A program made the translations under genes and the position numbers. From Brevibacterium pigmentatum (GTDB taxonomy: Bacteria > Actinomycetota > Actinomycetes > Actinomycetales > Brevibacteriaceae), in contig NZ_CP050153.1 in the NCBI RefSeq assembly GCF_011617465.1, forward strand, positions 1,240,001 through 1,304,000: a stretch of DNA of 64,000 nt. The letters are read 5' to 3'. Under the pieces are notes generated by a model. The model worked only from the letters and a program-made list of their open reading frames with translations. It was not told the DNA's origin and did not search any database. Positions 35,526-48,224 of this stretch are shown in pieces; the first letter of the stretch is position 1, and each line of letters opens with the position of its first letter.

Positions 35526-35558
35526 CGGCCGGGTGGAAGGGGAAAGACCACCCGGCCG
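35526..35558 (+). terminator. Terminator after ppk2
   Basis: Perfect 11-bp arms CGGCCGGGTGG (35526-35536) and CCACCCGGCCG (35548-35558) enclose an 11-nt purine-rich loop. There is no T-tract. Confidence 0.75.
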
Positions 35559-35646
35559 GAACCGTGGAGCGGGACTCGAACCCGCTGTGCAGTGACGTGC
35601 TGCTGTGCCGCCGGAGGCCGATGCTCCGGACCGCGGCGAAACCGAA

Positions 35647-36822
35647 TCAGATCTCTGCTTCGGCGTCCTTACGTGCCTTGCGCAGCGCCCGGCGCTTCTT
35701 GTGACCGGTGAAGCTGAGCAGGAAGAGGATGATCGCCAGGAGCACGAAGAGTCCGCCGCCGGCGATGCCCGCATCGACCCAGAACTGAGGCGGGAAGAGG
35801 CGGATGAGCGAATCATCGGCGTAGAACTCCCAGGTCCCATCGGCGAAGAACACCTTGTGGAACCCGCGGAAGAAGCTGTCCCAGCCGAGGACGGCGATAA
35901 CGGCGACAGCGGCCATGAAGATGATGCTGAAGATCGACCCCAGACGCACGCCTGCATGGATGCCCGATCCGTTCTTGCGGCACATGTAGATGCCGAACAG
36001 CACAGATCCGATGATGCCGACGAGAGCCACGAGGTAGAGCAGCGAGATCAGACCCTTGACGTCAGCCATATGGCCGAGCTCTTCGGAGATGAAGATCGGC
36101 TCTCCGTTGGGCATGACGATATCGGCGAGGTAGCGCCGGGAATCGAAGTTGTGCAGGTAGTCGATGACATAGGTTCCGTAGTGCTCACGGTCGGCGGCAC
36201 TGAAGCCGAACTGATCGGCCGGGAATCCGGGCCGGAAGTACTCGAATTTGAGGAAGATCCCCGAGGCGACGAAGCGCACTGCCAGAGCCAACAGGACGAA
36301 CGGGGTGGCGAGCATGATCCAGATCGTGCCGATGACATCGAGCACCGACCGGCGCCGCTCGGGCACCTCGGGATCGCGGACATCGGTCGACGTCGCCGCC
36401 TTCGACACTGCAGCCCAATCGGCTTCGCTCATCACCGCGGTGCGCGCGTTCTGCGGCACTTCGCGTGTGGCACCGGTATCGGTCGAAGCTGACGTCGCGG
36501 CAGCCGATTCCGTCCCCGTGGACTTCTGCGCGGAGTTCTGCTCGGCGGCACGCGTGCTCGCGGTCGCCGGCTGAGAGTGCGGATTCGTCGAATGGGCGGG
36601 AGTCACCCTCACCGGGCCCGTCGAGGGCTTCGCGTCCGCGGAATGCTCAGGGGCATCCTCGGCGATGGGATCCGTGATCGGATCGAACGCCTCGGTGTCG
36701 GTCGAGGGGTCATTTGCCGCCTCCAGAGGAGCCTGCGACTGCTTATCGGCAGCACTGGCAGACCCTGAACTCATCCGCCTGCTCAGGAGGTCTTCGGTCT
36801 CGTTCTTCTCGTCTCTGGACAC
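35647..36822 (-). CDS. DUF1461 / TIGR01906-family integral membrane protein
   Basis: This is a 391-residue protein. A disordered, acidic and Ser/Thr/Ala-rich cytoplasmic head of about 140 residues precedes a membrane part with TM segments near LDVIGTIWIMLATPFVLLAL, ISLLYLVALVGIIGSVLFGI, LGSIFSIIFMAAVAVIAVLG and GGGLFVLLAIILFLLSFTG. The conserved family region GWDSFFRGFHKVFFADGTWE and DDSLIRLFPPQFWVDAG is intact. The function of the family is unknown. I prefer the GTG at 36822, where GACAAT-N6 precedes it, over a TTG 30 nt upstream. Confidence 0.88.
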   Translation of the reverse strand: MSRDEKNETEDLLSRRMSSGSASAADKQSQAPLEAANDPSTDTEAFDPITDPIAEDAPEHSADAKPSTGPVRVTPAHSTNPHSQPATASTRAAEQNSAQKSTGTESAAATSASTDTGATREVPQNARTAVMSEADWAAVSKAATSTDVRDPEVPERRRSVLDVIGTIWIMLATPFVLLALAVRFVASGIFLKFEYFRPGFPADQFGFSAADREHYGTYVIDYLHNFDSRRYLADIVMPNGEPIFISEELGHMADVKGLISLLYLVALVGIIGSVLFGIYMCRKNGSGIHAGVRLGSIFSIIFMAAVAVIAVLGWDSFFRGFHKVFFADGTWEFYADDSLIRLFPPQFWVDAGIAGGGLFVLLAIILFLLSFTGHKKRRALRKARKDAEAEI

Positions 36823-36916
36823 ATCCCCATTGTCAGCGACCACGTGGTCCAAAAGGGGGAGGACACGCCACGACGGCCGATTTCACCGGGTCCCTCGCCG
36901 AGGCGGCACCGCGGAG

Positions 36917-37843
36917 TCAGCCGAGGAGGGCGGCGATGATGACGAGGGCTGGAACGGACAGAACCGTGGTGATGAATACGGCGTCGCGCATGAGCGCCTC
37001 GGATTGTCGGTACTGCATCGAGTAGATGTAGACGTTCTGCGCGGTCGGCAGGGCGGAGGTGACGACGATGGCGAACAGGTCGATCCCGTCGTAGCCGAGC
37101 AGAGGTCCGCCGATGGCCCAGGCGATGACCGGCTGCGCGATGAGTTTGGCGCCGGTGATGTAACTCAGCTGGGCGCGGCTGCCCTTGACGGGGATTCCCC
37201 ACCCATCCTTGAGTGAGATTCCGAAGGCCAGCAGCGCGCCGGGGACCGCGGTTGCGCCGATCATATCGATGGGTTCGAAGACGAACCGCGGCAGTTCGAA
37301 GCCCGTCGCCGACGCGACCACACCGGCAGCGGCACCCAGGACGATGGGGTTCTTGAGCACTTGGAGGATCGCGGAATACCAGTGCGAATCATGCTGCTTC
37401 TTCCCCGCACCGTCGAGCACAGCCATGCCGATGGGAGCGAGGACGAGCAGCTGGAAGAGCAGGACCGGGGCGACGTAGCCGATGTCGTGGAGGACGTACG
37501 CGGCGATCGGGATGCCCAAGTTGCCGATGTTGACGTAGCTGGTCGCCCAAGCGGAGAACATCGCCTCACCGGTGCTGCGCCGCCTGATCCACTTGGTGAG
37601 GACGAAGAGGGCGGCACCGACGATGAGTGCGGAACCGCCGGTGGCGAAGAGCGCGGTGTTGAAGATCAGCCCGAGGTCGGTCTCGGCGACCGTGACGTAG
37701 AGCAGAGTCGGGGTGCCGGCGTAGAAGACGAGCTTCGCGATGACCTGCTGGCCGTGGGGTCCGAGAACGCCGGAGCGGCCGAGGATGAGCCCGACCAGAA
37801 TGACTCCGGCGATGACGGCGAAACCTTCGAATACGGCCAGCAT
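36917..37843 (-). CDS. AEC-family (auxin efflux carrier-like) transporter
   Basis: This is a 308-residue, about 10-TM permease. It shows GVILVGLILGRSGVLGPHG, LVFYAGTPTLLYVTVAE (the N-terminal conserved P-rich helix), NIGNLGIPIAAYVL and VVTSALPTAQNVYIYSMQY, the last being typical of the family's crossing helix. Bacterial AEC proteins carry malate, malonate or other organic acids, but the substrate here is unknown. Its start (ATG 37843) is 85 nt after the next minus-strand gene ends. A repeated GGTGTCAGTCCG (about 37883 and 37923) lies just upstream. Confidence 0.9.
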   Translation of the reverse strand: MLAVFEGFAVIAGVILVGLILGRSGVLGPHGQQVIAKLVFYAGTPTLLYVTVAETDLGLIFNTALFATGGSALIVGAALFVLTKWIRRRSTGEAMFSAWATSYVNIGNLGIPIAAYVLHDIGYVAPVLLFQLLVLAPIGMAVLDGAGKKQHDSHWYSAILQVLKNPIVLGAAAGVVASATGFELPRFVFEPIDMIGATAVPGALLAFGISLKDGWGIPVKGSRAQLSYITGAKLIAQPVIAWAIGGPLLGYDGIDLFAIVVTSALPTAQNVYIYSMQYRQSEALMRDAVFITTVLSVPALVIIAALLG

Positions 37844-37927
37844 GGGCTGCTCGGGGTCCTCGCTTCCTGCGTCTGGGACGGGCGGTGTCAGTCCGGAATC
37901 GTCGCATTCAATCTGGAACGGTTGGTG

Positions 37928-38245
37928 TCAGTCCGCCTCGGCGATGTCGGAGACGACGTAGGACGCTGCGGCGCTGACCGCGCTCACGGCGAACACGGCC
38001 GGCCAGGCACCGATCTTCTTCGCCAGAGGGTGTGAGGCGCCGAACCCGCCGAGATAAGCCAGGCTCAGACCGGTGGCGGCCGGCCAGCCCTTCTTCACAT
38101 ACCAGGAACGGGCGGCGTAGGCGCCGGCCGCGGCGAGGACGACTCCGCCGAGGGGGCGGATCCCGGTCTCGCGGGCGGTGAGGAAACCGCCGATGAGGCC
38201 GACGACGACGAGTGGAGCGGTGGAGACTTCGCGTGCATCCTTCAT
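37928..38245 (-). CDS. Small hydrophobic membrane protein
   Basis: This is a 105-residue protein with about three hydrophobic segments: STAPLVVVGLIGGFLTA, IRPLGGVVLAAAGAYAARSW and WPAVFAVSAVSAAASYVVSD. There are no recognised motifs and the function is unknown. TAAACT ends 7 nt before the ATG at 38245 on the coding strand, so it is probably leaderless. An upstream in-frame start would lie before that promoter and is rejected. Confidence 0.7.
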   Translation of the reverse strand: MKDAREVSTAPLVVVGLIGGFLTARETGIRPLGGVVLAAAGAYAARSWYVKKGWPAATGLSLAYLGGFGASHPLAKKIGAWPAVFAVSAVSAAASYVVSDIAEAD

Positions 38246-38384
38246 ACCGACCAGTTTAGGCGTGCAGGTCAGCGGCTCGGACGGCGGTCTCATAACGAGG
38301 AACGGGAATCGGGTCGGGTGCGCTGGTCGGGGAATTGGTGCGATCGTGCAGGGAGTGTGCCTGTGCGATCGTTCGACAGCAGCC

Positions 38385-38816
38385 TCAGAGCAGGCTGATC
38401 TTGATGACCGAGGCGATGCTCAGCGCTGCGATGAGGCACACCGAGGCGGTGAGGAAGATGACGGCCCACGGGGTCGGGCGACCGCGTTCGGCCAGGATCG
38501 AGTCCGAACCGAGCCGGTAGCGCCTGACCTGCATGGCGATGGCGACGATCGCCATACCCATGCACACGACGAAGATCGCCACCGACCACCCCTGGAAGAC
38601 ATTGATGAAGCGCATGAAGACGAGGCTGACGACCGTCATCGTCAGACTCGTTCGCAGCCATGACTGTACGGTCCGTTCCGGCTGCAGCGCCGGATCGGCA
38701 TGCGGCTGCGGGCGGGGAGAGCGCTGGGTGGGTCGCGGCAGGCGTGGCCGCCCGCGCGATGAGTGGTCTGGTTGGTGGGGTCCGGTCGATTCGGGCCCGG
38801 TCGGCTCCGACATCAC
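38385..38816 (-). CDS. DUF202 family membrane protein (second of a pair)
   Basis: This is a 143-residue protein. A proline-rich cytoplasmic head of about 45 residues leads to the DUF202 signature PERTVQSWLRTSLTMTVVSL and three TM helices (the last AVIFLTASVCLIAALSIAS). It starts with ATGATG overlapping the stop of the upstream DUF202 gene by 4 nt, so the pair is translationally coupled and probably forms a hetero-oligomer. The function of the family is unknown. Confidence 0.85.
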   Translation of the reverse strand: MMSEPTGPESTGPHQPDHSSRGRPRLPRPTQRSPRPQPHADPALQPERTVQSWLRTSLTMTVVSLVFMRFINVFQGWSVAIFVVCMGMAIVAIAMQVRRYRLGSDSILAERGRPTPWAVIFLTASVCLIAALSIASVIKISLL

Positions 38817-39205
38817 AGCAGACCGGCGAACACCAGAACGAGCAGACCGGCACCCAGCGCCGAGGCGAGGCTGACGATGGGAATGATGAGCGGCAGAGGC
38901 AGCGAGGTCTTGCGACGCATCGCGGATTCGATGCGATGCCAGCGGACGGCGGCACCGGCGGCGAGGATGAAGCCGATGACCATGAGTACGATCGACAGGG
39001 TCGCCCGCAGGCCGGTGGTGAAGATCTCCGAGGTGAAGGCTTCGACGGCGATTCCGCCGCCGATGAATGCCAGAGCGGTGCGGATCCAGGACAGGAAGGT
39101 CCGCTCGTTGGCCAAGGTGAAGCGAGGATCGGGGTCGACGCCGTCGGGGAAGACCCGGCGGGCGATGCGGCTGCGGGAGTCCTGCGAAGAATTGTCGTCA
39201 CTCAC
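38813..39205 (-). CDS. DUF202 (YidH-like) membrane protein (first of a pair)
   Basis: This is a 130-residue protein with the family core DPRFTLANERTFLSWIRTAL followed by AFIGGGIAVEAF and three TM helices. The GTG at 39205 is preceded on the coding strand by TATCCT-N6, so it is likely leaderless, although GAAGG also lies there. A longer in-frame ATG upstream overlaps this promoter. It forms a two-gene unit with the downstream DUF202 gene. Confidence 0.85.
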   Translation of the reverse strand: MSDDNSSQDSRSRIARRVFPDGVDPDPRFTLANERTFLSWIRTALAFIGGGIAVEAFTSEIFTTGLRATLSIVLMVIGFILAAGAAVRWHRIESAMRRKTSLPLPLIIPIVSLASALGAGLLVLVFAGLL

Positions 39206-39380
39206 CCTTCGAGGATAACGGCAGACGGTATGAGACTGGTGACATGCAGGAGCTGTTGTCACCTATCATGACTGTGAACATACGGAGACCGCTGCGCCGC
39301 CGATGTGCGGGGAACCCATTGGAGGATCCCCGACCAGATGGTGAGTCTGTGCGCGGCCGAAGATGAAAGCGAAGAACACC
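39206..39380 (+). promoter_or_regulatory. Divergent promoter region and structured leader of the Nramp-like gene
   Basis: It carries the DUF202 promoter on the minus strand. On the plus strand, GGGGAACC pairs with GGATCCCC (about 39309-39331, one mismatch). The GCGGGGAACCCATTG segment is reminiscent of part of the ydaO (c-di-AMP) riboswitch, but the other conserved blocks are missing. A metal- or nucleotide-responsive leader is possible, not shown. Confidence 0.3.
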
Positions 39381-40697
39381 ATGAGTGAGCAGCCGAACGG
39401 TGTGAGTCCCGGCGAGGCGGGCGACCCCGAGGCCGTATCCGGAGTGGAAGAGGCCTCTGGTCCCGCCAAATGGAAGGTCATCGGTCCCGGACTCGTCGTC
39501 GCGGCCACCGGTGTCGGCGCCGCCGATATGGTCGCCACCCTCGTCGCCGGAAGCCAATTCGGCTACGGACTGCTGTGGGCCGTGATCGTCGGCGTCATCC
39601 TCAAGATCGTCCTCGTCGAAGGGGCCGGCCGATTCAGCCTCGCGACCGGAAAGACGATCTTCGAAGGCTGGCGTTCGCTCGGCCGCTGGACCACGTGGTA
39701 CTTCGGTCCCTACATCATCATCTGGGGCTTCGTCTACGGAGCGACCGCAATGAGTTCGGCGGCGTTGCCGCTGGCCGCGCTGTTCCCCGGAGTCAACCTC
39801 ACGGTGTGGTCGGTGCTCATGGGCCTGGCCGGCTTCGCCATGGTGTGGTTCGGCCGCTACGGCGTGTTCGAGAAGATCACCGCCATCCTCGTCGGGATCA
39901 TGTTCATCACCGTCGTGGGGCTGGCGATCATCGCCGCACCGAACATCCCCGACATGCTCACCGGGCTGATCCCGATCATCCCCGAAGGCGGAGTGATCTA
40001 CACGCTCGCGCTCGCCGGAGGAGTCGGCGGCACCATCACCCTGGCCGCCTACGGCTACTGGCTGCGCGAGAAGGGCTGGCACACCCCGAAGTGGATGCGG
40101 GTGATGCGCATCGACAACTCGATGGCGTACGTGATGACCGGCATCTTCGTCATCGCCATGCTCATCGTCGGCGCCGAAGTCGTCCGCGCCGCGGGAGTCT
40201 CGATCTCCGCCGACGACAAAGGGCTGCTCGACCTCGCCGACGTCCTCAAGGCCCGCTACGGCGAGGTCGTGGGTATCGGCTTCCTCGTCGGATTCTGGGC
40301 CGCCTCCTTCTCCTCGATCATCGGCGTCTGGAACGGCGTCTCGCTCATGTTCGCCGACTTCTGGGGACACATGCGCAAGAAGCCGGGCGGACACCCCGAC
40401 ACCCTGACCGGCGGCAAGTACTTCAAGTTCTATGTGCTGTGGCTGACCTTCCCGCCGATGCTGCTGTTCATCCTCGGCAAACCGATCGGACTCATCCTCG
40501 CCTATGGCGTCCTCGGCTCACTGTTCATGCCGTTCCTCGCCATCACCCTCCTCGGGCTGCTCAACGGCAAGAAGATTCCGAAGGAATGGGCGAACAAGCT
40601 GCACACTAACATCGCCCTGGCGATCACCGCGCTGCTGTTCATCATCCTCGGCGTCCAGCAGCTCTACTCGGCGCTGGCACCGCTGTGGGGCGGATAA
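39381..40697 (+). CDS. Non-canonical Nramp-family transporter
   Basis: This is a 438-residue, about 11-TM protein. The TM1 context GPGLVVAATGVGAADMVATL aligns with Nramp TM1, but the metal-binding DPGN is replaced by GAAD. The TM6 MPHN is replaced in GGTITLAAYGYWLREKGW. FGYGLLWAVIVGVILKIVL matches the family TM2. It therefore has the Nramp (LeuT-like) fold without the canonical Mn/Fe ligands, as in Nramp-related magnesium or other divergent transporters. The start at 39381 (MSEQPNG) is a guess; an ATG at 39363 is also possible, and neither has a good ribosome binding site. Confidence 0.8.
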   Translation: MSEQPNGVSPGEAGDPEAVSGVEEASGPAKWKVIGPGLVVAATGVGAADMVATLVAGSQFGYGLLWAVIVGVILKIVLVEGAGRFSLATGKTIFEGWRSLGRWTTWYFGPYIIIWGFVYGATAMSSAALPLAALFPGVNLTVWSVLMGLAGFAMVWFGRYGVFEKITAILVGIMFITVVGLAIIAAPNIPDMLTGLIPIIPEGGVIYTLALAGGVGGTITLAAYGYWLREKGWHTPKWMRVMRIDNSMAYVMTGIFVIAMLIVGAEVVRAAGVSISADDKGLLDLADVLKARYGEVVGIGFLVGFWAASFSSIIGVWNGVSLMFADFWGHMRKKPGGHPDTLTGGKYFKFYVLWLTFPPMLLFILGKPIGLILAYGVLGSLFMPFLAITLLGLLNGKKIPKEWANKLHTNIALAITALLFIILGVQQLYSALAPLWGG

Positions 40698-40747
40698 AAG
40701 GCACACACACTATGGTCATCCGACCGTAACCGGGGCAGACTGAGACC

Positions 40748-41356
40748 ATGTCCCGCAACGATGCGATGAAGGCCATTCTCAAGAACTCACTGCAGGCCGG
40801 CCGCAGCGACCTGCTGTGGAAACTCGAGGGACTGAGTCAACGAGACCTTCGACTGCCGCAGACACCCACCGGATTCAACCTGCTCGGAGCCGTGAAGCAC
40901 ATGGCCAATGTGGAGGTCGGATACTTCGGCGAAACCTTCGGTCGCTCCTGGCCGCAACCCGAGGAGCTTGTGAGTCTTGACCAGATCGCGACCGACCCGC
41001 AGGCCGATTGGTACGCGACTTCTGCCGAATCTGCCGAGCACATCCTCGGCCTGTACCGGCGAGTGTGGACCTTCGCCGATGAGACGATCGACCAGCTCGA
41101 TCTCGATGCCCAGGGCACGGTGCCGCACTGGCCCGGAGAGCGGGCGACGGTCACTCTGCAGCAGATGATGGTCCACGTCCTCGTCGACCTGACGCGACAC
41201 CTCGGGCAGGTCGACATCGTGCGGGAGGGCATAGACGGTCAGGCCGGACTCGACCCGAGGATCTCGAACATTCCCGACGACATCGACTGGGATGCCTACC
41301 TCGCCTCGCTGCGAGCACTGGCCGATGATTCGGGAAGCCGGTCGGACACCACCTGA
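40748..41356 (+). CDS. DinB/DUF664-family protein
   Basis: This is a 202-residue four-helix bundle protein. It has the DinB-type metal His set: His in LLGAVKHMANVEVGYFGE and two in MMVHVLVDLTRHLGQVDIVRE. Actinobacterial members with this pattern are mycothiol-dependent transferases or related metal enzymes, and an ino1 gene 7 kb away fits a mycothiol producer. CAGACT (40736-40741) ends 6 nt before the ATG. The exact reaction is unknown. Confidence 0.85.
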   Translation: MSRNDAMKAILKNSLQAGRSDLLWKLEGLSQRDLRLPQTPTGFNLLGAVKHMANVEVGYFGETFGRSWPQPEELVSLDQIATDPQADWYATSAESAEHILGLYRRVWTFADETIDQLDLDAQGTVPHWPGERATVTLQQMMVHVLVDLTRHLGQVDIVREGIDGQAGLDPRISNIPDDIDWDAYLASLRALADDSGSRSDTT

Positions 41357-41398
41357 GAAGGACCAACTTGGAGGGGCAGACGATAAGCTGGGATCCAC

Positions 41399-45805
<4,407 letters not shown>

Positions 45806-45960
45806 CTCGAGCATCCCTCACCGGCAACGCCACAACGCACTGTTGCACCGGGGTGGAGTGGCGCGGAGAGTGACTGATGCATGAGCACCTGTAGGAGAAG
45901 CAGCCGGCGCGAGGAGTTGCGGGTAAATGTACGGATTGCGAGGACCGGTGTGGAGCGAGA

Positions 45961-46329
45961 CTAGACGTCGGCGAAGAAGCCGCTGAAGAGCCACCACAGC
46001 GGCAGCGCCCCGGCGGCCAGAAGGGTCGCAACCGCCCACCAGATGCGCCACTTCCAGGTGCGGCGACGGGTGCCGATGAAGAGGAACGCGAGATAGAAGA
46101 CGAGGCAGAAGGCTCCCGAGAGACTGAGAAGCACCATCCCGGCCGCCTCTCCGCCGGAGGTGCCGAGGTCGAACAGGTACTTCGTCGTCTGCGCGATCTG
46201 CCAGGAGAACCAGATCGCCGCGCAGAGCAGCGGGACGCCCAGAACTCCCGCGATGATGAGCGGCAGGGCTTTGAGCCAGCGTTCCTTCGGCTCCGAACGG
46301 CCGGCGTATTCGACGAATTCCTCAGACAT
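45961..46329 (-). CDS. Small membrane protein
   Basis: This is a 122-residue protein of unknown function with three to four TM segments: LIIAGVLGVPLLCAAIWFS, MVLLSLSGAFCLVFYLAFLFIG and WWAVATLLAAGALPLWWLF. An acidic head (MSEEFVEYAGRSEPKERW) is cytoplasmic. The ATG at 46329 was chosen over an upstream in-frame ATG, since TATGCT lies 8 nt before it. The 155 nt between it and hrpA hold nothing I can name. Confidence 0.65.
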   Translation of the reverse strand: MSEEFVEYAGRSEPKERWLKALPLIIAGVLGVPLLCAAIWFSWQIAQTTKYLFDLGTSGGEAAGMVLLSLSGAFCLVFYLAFLFIGTRRRTWKWRIWWAVATLLAAGALPLWWLFSGFFADV

Positions 46330-46466
46330 CGCACCCCAGCATATGGGCAGATTCCGACAGGACGCTGGACGCAACGCCCACCGACGGCGGGCCTGCACGC
46401 ACAGGTGCTGAAAGCGCCCCCAGCCACTGTGACTGAACGGACACGCCGGAGACGTGCGAAGAACGA

Positions 46467-46481
46467 TACGATATTGCGGTG
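46467..46481 (+). promoter_or_regulatory. prfC: -10 box abutting the prfC start
   Basis: TACGAT (46467-46472) ends 6 nt before the GTG at 46479, with no ribosome binding site, indicating a leaderless mRNA. Confidence 0.5.
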
Positions 46482-48071
46482 ACTTCTGGCCAGTATTCCG
46501 ACAAGGACATCCGACACGAGGCGTCCCGCCGCCGCACGTTCGCTGTCATCTCGCACCCCGACGCGGGCAAATCGACGACCACCGAGGCGCTCGCCCTCCA
46601 CGCTCGCGCCATCGGCCAGGCAGGAGCCACCCATGGCAAGGCAGGTCGCCGTGCCACCGTCTCCGACTGGATGCAGATGGAGCAGGACCGCGGAATCTCG
46701 ATCTCCTCGGCCGCCCTGCAGTTCGAGTACCGCGACGCCGTGTTCAACCTCGTCGACACCCCCGGCCACGCCGACTTCTCCGAGGACACCTATCGTGTGC
46801 TCTCCGCCGTCGACTGCGCCGTCATGCTCATCGACGCCGCCAAGGGCCTCGAGGCGCAGACGATGAAGCTCTTCGAGGTCTGTGCCCACCGGAACATCCC
46901 GATCATCACGGTCGTCAACAAGTGGGACCGCCCCGGCCTCGATGCGCTCGAACTCATGGACGAGGTCCAGCAGCGCACCGGCCTCCTGCCCACCCCGATC
47001 ACCTGGCCCGTCGGCCAGTCCGGAGACTTCCGCGGAGTCCTCGACCGCACCAGCGGCGAGTACACGAAGTACACCCGCACCGATGGCGGTGCCACGATCG
47101 CCGGTGAGGACACTTACACGTCCGAGGCGGCCGCCGACCTCGAGGGCGAGGCCTGGACGACCGCTGTCGATGAGTCCGAGCTGCTGGAGATGGAGGACCA
47201 GAACCACGACCAGGAGACCTTCCTCGCCGGCAAGTCGACCCCGGTGATGTTCGCCTCGGCCGTGCTCAACTTCGGCATCCACAAACTCCTCGATCTCCTC
47301 GTCGATCTCGCCCCGCCCGCTGAGGCCCGCCTGGACAAGGACGATGAGCCCCGCCACGTCGACGAGCCCTTCTCCGGTTTCGTGTTCAAGGTGCAGGCGG
47401 GAATGGATTCCAACCACCGTGACCGGCTCGCCTACATCCGAGTCTGCTCGGGAGTCTTCGAACGCGGAACCGTGCTCACCCATGCCAGCACCGGCAAACC
47501 GTTCGCCACGAAGTACGCTCAGCAGGTCTTCGGCCGCGACCGCGACGTCGTCGACGAAGCGTTCCCCGGCGATGTCGTCGGGCTGGTCAACGCCTCCGCA
47601 CTGCGCGTCGGTGACTCCCTCTACCTTGATAAGAAGGTCGAGTTCCCCGGCATTCCGACGTTCTCACCGGAACACTTCATGGTCATCCGCGCCAAAGACT
47701 CTTCGAAGTACAAGCAGTTCCGCCGCGGCATCGAACAGCTCGACCATGAAGGCGTCATCCAGGTGCTGCGCTCCGACCTGCGCGGTGATCAGGCGCCCGT
47801 TCTCGGCGCGGTCGGACCCATGCAGTTCGAAGTGGCCGAAGACCGGATGACCAACGAATTCAACGCTCCCTGTACCTTGGAGCGCCTGAACTTCTCCCTC
47901 GCCCGACGCACCACCCCCGAATGCGTGCCGACCCTGGCCCGGGAGCGTTCGGTCGAGGTCCTCCACCGTTCCGATGGAGAGCTGCTGGCGCTGTTCTCCG
48001 ACCGGTGGCGGCTGCAGGGCGTGCAGAAGAACCACCCCGACCTGGTTCTCGAACCTCTGGTCGTCAGCTGA
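46479..48071 (+). CDS. prfC: Peptide chain release factor 3
   Basis: This is a 530-residue translational GTPase that removes RF1/RF2 from the ribosome after termination. It shows G1 FAVISHPDAGKSTTTEAL, then VSDWMQMEQDRGISISSAAL (the RF3-specific switch I, distinct from EF-G), G3 VDTPGHADFSED and G4 VVNKWDRPG, with IDAAKGLEAQTMKLFEVCA between them. Domain II has AGMDSNHRDRLAYIRVCSG. It ends LVVS at normal family length. The GTG at 46479 is the only start that keeps the whole switch region. Confidence 0.96.
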   Translation: MTSGQYSDKDIRHEASRRRTFAVISHPDAGKSTTTEALALHARAIGQAGATHGKAGRRATVSDWMQMEQDRGISISSAALQFEYRDAVFNLVDTPGHADFSEDTYRVLSAVDCAVMLIDAAKGLEAQTMKLFEVCAHRNIPIITVVNKWDRPGLDALELMDEVQQRTGLLPTPITWPVGQSGDFRGVLDRTSGEYTKYTRTDGGATIAGEDTYTSEAAADLEGEAWTTAVDESELLEMEDQNHDQETFLAGKSTPVMFASAVLNFGIHKLLDLLVDLAPPAEARLDKDDEPRHVDEPFSGFVFKVQAGMDSNHRDRLAYIRVCSGVFERGTVLTHASTGKPFATKYAQQVFGRDRDVVDEAFPGDVVGLVNASALRVGDSLYLDKKVEFPGIPTFSPEHFMVIRAKDSSKYKQFRRGIEQLDHEGVIQVLRSDLRGDQAPVLGAVGPMQFEVAEDRMTNEFNAPCTLERLNFSLARRTTPECVPTLARERSVEVLHRSDGELLALFSDRWRLQGVQKNHPDLVLEPLVVS

Positions 48072-48092
48072 GACGAGCGCCGCTCCGAACGG

Positions 48093-48112
48093 ATGCCGGT
48101 ATCCGGCATTTT
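48093..48112 (+). terminator. prfC: Small terminator after prfC
   Basis: ATGCCGG-TAT-CCGGCAT (48093-48109) is followed by TTTT. The T-run is shared with the -35 box of the next promoter. Confidence 0.6.
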
Positions 48113-48138
48113 GACGCGGACATTATTATGGATAGTTG
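48111..48138 (+). promoter_or_regulatory. ino1: Predicted ino1 promoter
   Basis: A -35 TTGACG (48111-48116) and a -10-like TAGTTG (48133-48138) are 16 bp apart, with an AT-rich spacer (ATTATTATGG) that stands out in this GC-rich window. The leader would be about 80 nt. Confidence 0.45.
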
Positions 48139-48224
48139 GGGCCGAAGCGAAGCCCCGCAGGGCTGACCGCCCGCGTGGGACTTCTCCCGCCGCTCGGTGA
48201 AACCCGTACAGACAAAGGAGAATT

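Noticed and set aside
39290..39345. ydaO (c-di-AMP) riboswitch before the Nramp-like gene
   Set aside because: Only the GGGGAACCCATTG-like block is present. The other conserved blocks and the pseudoknot partner are missing in the 60 nt before the start.
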